Below are positions 62,801-64,000 of a stretch of 64,000 bases of DNA, in pieces; position 1 is the first letter of the stretch, and each line of letters starts with the position of its first letter. Origin of the DNA: Bacteroidota bacterium (GTDB lineage Bacteria > Bacteroidota > Bacteroidia > 2-12-FULL-35-15); NCBI GenBank assembly GCA_025963775.1, contig JAOQAD010000032.1, positions 45,199 to 109,198 on the forward strand, read 5' to 3'. Below the pieces are notes generated by a model. That model saw nothing but the letters and a program-made list of their open reading frames with translations. It had not been told where the DNA came from and did no database searches. The translations under genes were made by a program, and so were the position numbers.

Positions 62801-64000
62801 GCCTGTCCTGTTGCTGTACCACGATGACTCTAAAACAGTATCACTTGCATCATAAGCACATTGCTTCCAGGAATCGAATTCCACTTTTGAAAAAGTTCCA
62901 TCGGGCAGTTCTGTTCTTATCACCCTGCCCGGCGCATCATAATATAGTATGGGCGTCACGCCTGTTTCAACCAATTCCTTCAGATCCTCGTACCGGTGAT
63001 TCACAGAAAAATACGGCTCATATTGCTTTACCGCATTGCCCTTGTTATTGAGGATCGTTTTACCATTACCGATCCAGCGCAACTGTGCGGGAACAAGTCC
63101 GGAGGTGTCTTCCCCAGCTACTGTATACGTATCATCCGCATTTACACTTACCTTTTTTGCAGTTCCCGGCTCCGCCTGCATTTTTTTCATCACTACCTGT
63201 CCAAGCCCGTTTGAATATTCAAAGCTGAGCTGCACAGGAGAATCGCTGCTCTTTTTAAAATGCTCTTCCCGCGTTATTGAAGCTACCACTACCGGCTTGC
63301 CTGTGTTTTTATACACATCAAAATCGTACACGAAGCGGGAAGTGGAATGCTTCAGAAGCTGTTTGCCAAGAGCGGCCAGCTTTACCGAGTCGGCAACATG
63401 ATCCGCTGTATCCGGCACATTAAAAAAGCTACTGACAAGGCTGTTTTCAACAGCATCGGTAAAGTCATTGATACCTGCCAGGTCATCTGCTTCAGCTCCC
63501 TTTCCAAATACGGCCATTGCTTTCACCAGGCCAAGCTCATCTGCAATTGCTTCCGAGAGATTGTCATTGATATCCTTCATTCTTTCGGCAGAAAGTGTCC
63601 TGAAATTAAATCGTTCCGTCCGGGATCTATTTCCTAAGGCATCTTCTGTCGCTTCAATAAAAAGGAAATAACTGCCATAGTAGCTGACCTTCGTTTTAGA
63701 GCCGTAAGGATCGGTATAGGATATGGGAAGATAAAACCTGTTTTGTGCATCCGCAGCACTTTCTGTCCCTTCAAGATACTGAATGGTGCCCGAACGGATC
63801 CACCAGCTGGCATCGCCTTCACTGTGCGTGTATTTACCTTCCGCCATCAGGGCATCGCCTGCCTTTGTTCCGTATATCTCTGCAAGCAATACCGGCGTAT
63901 AGGCCAGCTGGTAGCTTTCAAAGGAAAATACGGGAGATTCTAGCTTGTGAAGGGACAGCGCACCGGAAAGATCGCTGCGGTAATAGGTTGAGCGCACATG
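59810..64000 (-). CDS. TcB/TcC-type RHS-repeat toxin protein (5' end outside window)
   Basis: 1396 codons are visible and the frame is still open at the right edge (residues numbered here from the codon at 63997). Residues about 1-420 resemble the C-terminal part of TcB (SPVQLSFEYSNGLGQVVMKK; GKTILNNKGNAVKQYEPYFS). About 420-1105 is an RHS shell with many YD repeats (YKYDMLGNLV, YTYDALYRLVEATG, YQYDAAGNMEQM) and the core signature LEYHSARYYLPWLGRWLSTD. The self-cleavage region has D1079 (DPIG) and D1102 (DPTG). A hydrophobic segment with lipobox-like cysteine follows (1156-1173), then a variable C-terminal domain (about 1184-1395) with H1300 (YFGHSN) and C1348 (FYGCNLG), suggestive of a clan CD cysteine protease. 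B and C functions thus appear fused. No immunity gene follows; TcA does. Confidence 0.85.
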   Translation of the reverse strand, partial: HVRSTYYRSDLSGALSLHKLESPVFSFESYQLAYTPVLLAEIYGTKAGDALMAEGKYTHSEGDASWWIRSGTIQYLEGTESAADAQNRFYLPISYTDPYGSKTKVSYYGSYFLFIEATEDALGNRSRTERFNFRTLSAERMKDINDNLSEAIADELGLVKAMAVFGKGAEADDLAGINDFTDAVENSLVSSFFNVPDTADHVADSVKLAALGKQLLKHSTSRFVYDFDVYKNTGKPVVVASITREEHFKKSSDSPVQLSFEYSNGLGQVVMKKMQAEPGTAKKVSVNADDTYTVAGEDTSGLVPAQLRWIGNGKTILNNKGNAVKQYEPYFSVNHRYEDLKELVETGVTPILYYDAPGRVIRTELPDGTFSKVEFDSWKQCAYDASDTVLESSWYSNRTGRLIDALLLAEGKDPAREKEAADKAAKHGNTPSQLHLDTLGRTVLTIEHNRNITTAADEYFRTKVNLDAEGNLRSVSDARGNTVMEYKYDMLGNLVYQKSMDAGCRWLLVNILGNPLRTWDERDHEFRYFYDELHRPLYSVVTGGDGTAALNNIFERIVYAESLLLPGRTNEAALKAINILGKPLKHYDTGGMIETAEYDFKGQAIATTRRLFKKYQSVADWTDANILTDLETESFTFASETDALGRITKQTAPDGSIITPSYNEAGLLNGEAVEHKDPSLTSTYIKNIDYNEKGQRSRIIYGNDVTTDFYYDKETFRLKRLETKRKNNDPLQDWHYTFDPVGNITHIEDKNVPLVFFNNSKVTGISEYTYDALYRLVEATGRENNAALTFSSSDNWNDVSYMQRMNEGDPMSVRNYTQKYQYDAAGNMEQMKHLATGNNWTRAFTYEAASNRLSTTQIGTETYRYSHHVKHGFISKMPQLEEMEWSFKEELVKTIRQKRTDGGTPETTYYQYDGKGQRIRKITENAADKGITATRKEERIYISGYETFRRYTLDALDFERESLSLLDGGHRFVMVETVKKNTDTAPDPSDMIGARLVRYQLHNHLGSAALELDGTDDAAVISYEEYHPFGTTAYQANNAAIKASAKRYRYTGMERDEETGLEYHSARYYLPWLGRWLSTDPIGIGDGVNLYRYVGNNPVMMHDPTGTDGEVCKPDDVFEFSSPENMVCQEPIAEESAADPKDSPDVFVSPEEDSTSVGEVALSILFLPLTLTGCSSPTPKPPSTISGNYVIIAGGTSVNDPGGHDKKGSNFLDSAARRAKDIIANNPGAKVTVIMYSPDDLSYQKRAVTDKKDKFFYEDLMRDSATKNKYELVIIKKGTELTPLLNTAKDGQIKQLEYFGHSNASDFLLEYSSSVPARSTDRWGMGGSEVTGVRKEIFQPTGEVIFYGCNLGDTGGLGEDVKKRWGLETTASDIKTDYSSTVGSNWKPDGHYIKMK

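Overview
The window is chromosomal DNA from a member of the phylum Bacteroidota, probably a Chitinophagales/Sphingobacteriales/Cytophagales-type environmental lineage. The evidence is internal: type IX secretion sorting domains (both the gliding-associated type B and the type A form), a CarboxypepD_reg/TonB receptor, DUF4270, DUF4175, the panC / GT5-like / DUF4270 / glmS gene order, Reg_prop-Y_Y_Y sensor architecture, absence of strong Shine-Dalgarno sequences, and several promoters of the Bacteroidota form (TTTG ... TAnnTTTG). No tRNA, rRNA, CRISPR array or intact insertion sequence was seen.

Layout. 1-2.0 kb: end of a hemin ABC importer operon (hmuT end, hmuU, hmuV). 2.1-10.5 kb: a secreted barrel-like protein, an RhlE-type RNA helicase on the minus strand, then a plus-strand run with an acyltransferase, a thioredoxin-fold protein, a secreted protein and a 1048-residue sensor-phosphatase. 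10.5-14.5 kb (minus): CheY-like regulator, AraC regulator, WalJ-type metallo-hydrolase, DprA. 14.7-21.1 kb: TonB receptor, 3-hydroxyanthranilate dioxygenase, small proteins, cyclophilin, PheS, TPR protein. 21.4-26.5 kb: panC divergent from a GT5-like gene, DUF4270 and glmS. 26.6-27.5 kb: an AHH-family nuclease effector with an injection-system-type N-terminal leader. 27.7-31.5 kb: a non-cyanobacterial Kai operon (kaiC, two kaiB-like genes, PAS histidine kinase). 31.5-35.4 kb (minus): RsbW-like ATPase and DUF4175 protein. 35.5-49.9 kb: housekeeping genes (ferritin, M28 peptidase, metX, OsmC, metZ, dCMP deaminase, CTP protease, SOD, nadD, DUF502) mixed with T9SS cargo and lipoproteins. 50.5-64 kb (minus): a Tc (ABC) toxin locus, with a TcB/TcC-type RHS protein cut by the window edge followed by a 3072-residue TcA-like subunit.

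The accessory interest lies in three places. First, the Tc locus: the RHS protein ends in a domain of about 215 residues, with a His ... Gly-Cys-Asn arrangement suggesting a clan CD (caspase-like) cysteine protease toxin, separated from the RHS shell by a segment that looks like a lipoprotein signal. Second, the AHH effector, about 23 kb away and with no immunity gene beside it, next to the Kai operon. Third, regulatory DNA: a textbook intrinsic-terminator sequence buried in codons 11-22 of the DUF4270 gene upstream of glmS, and a rich set of dispersed palindromic intergenic repeats, including two 95-bp copies about 95% identical in opposite orientation.

Start sites were re-chosen where a long reading frame extended upstream of a clear N-terminus (dprA, kaiC, S41 protease, DUF4175, metX, metZ, AHH effector and others). 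All functional calls come from reading motifs by eye; no database search was possible.
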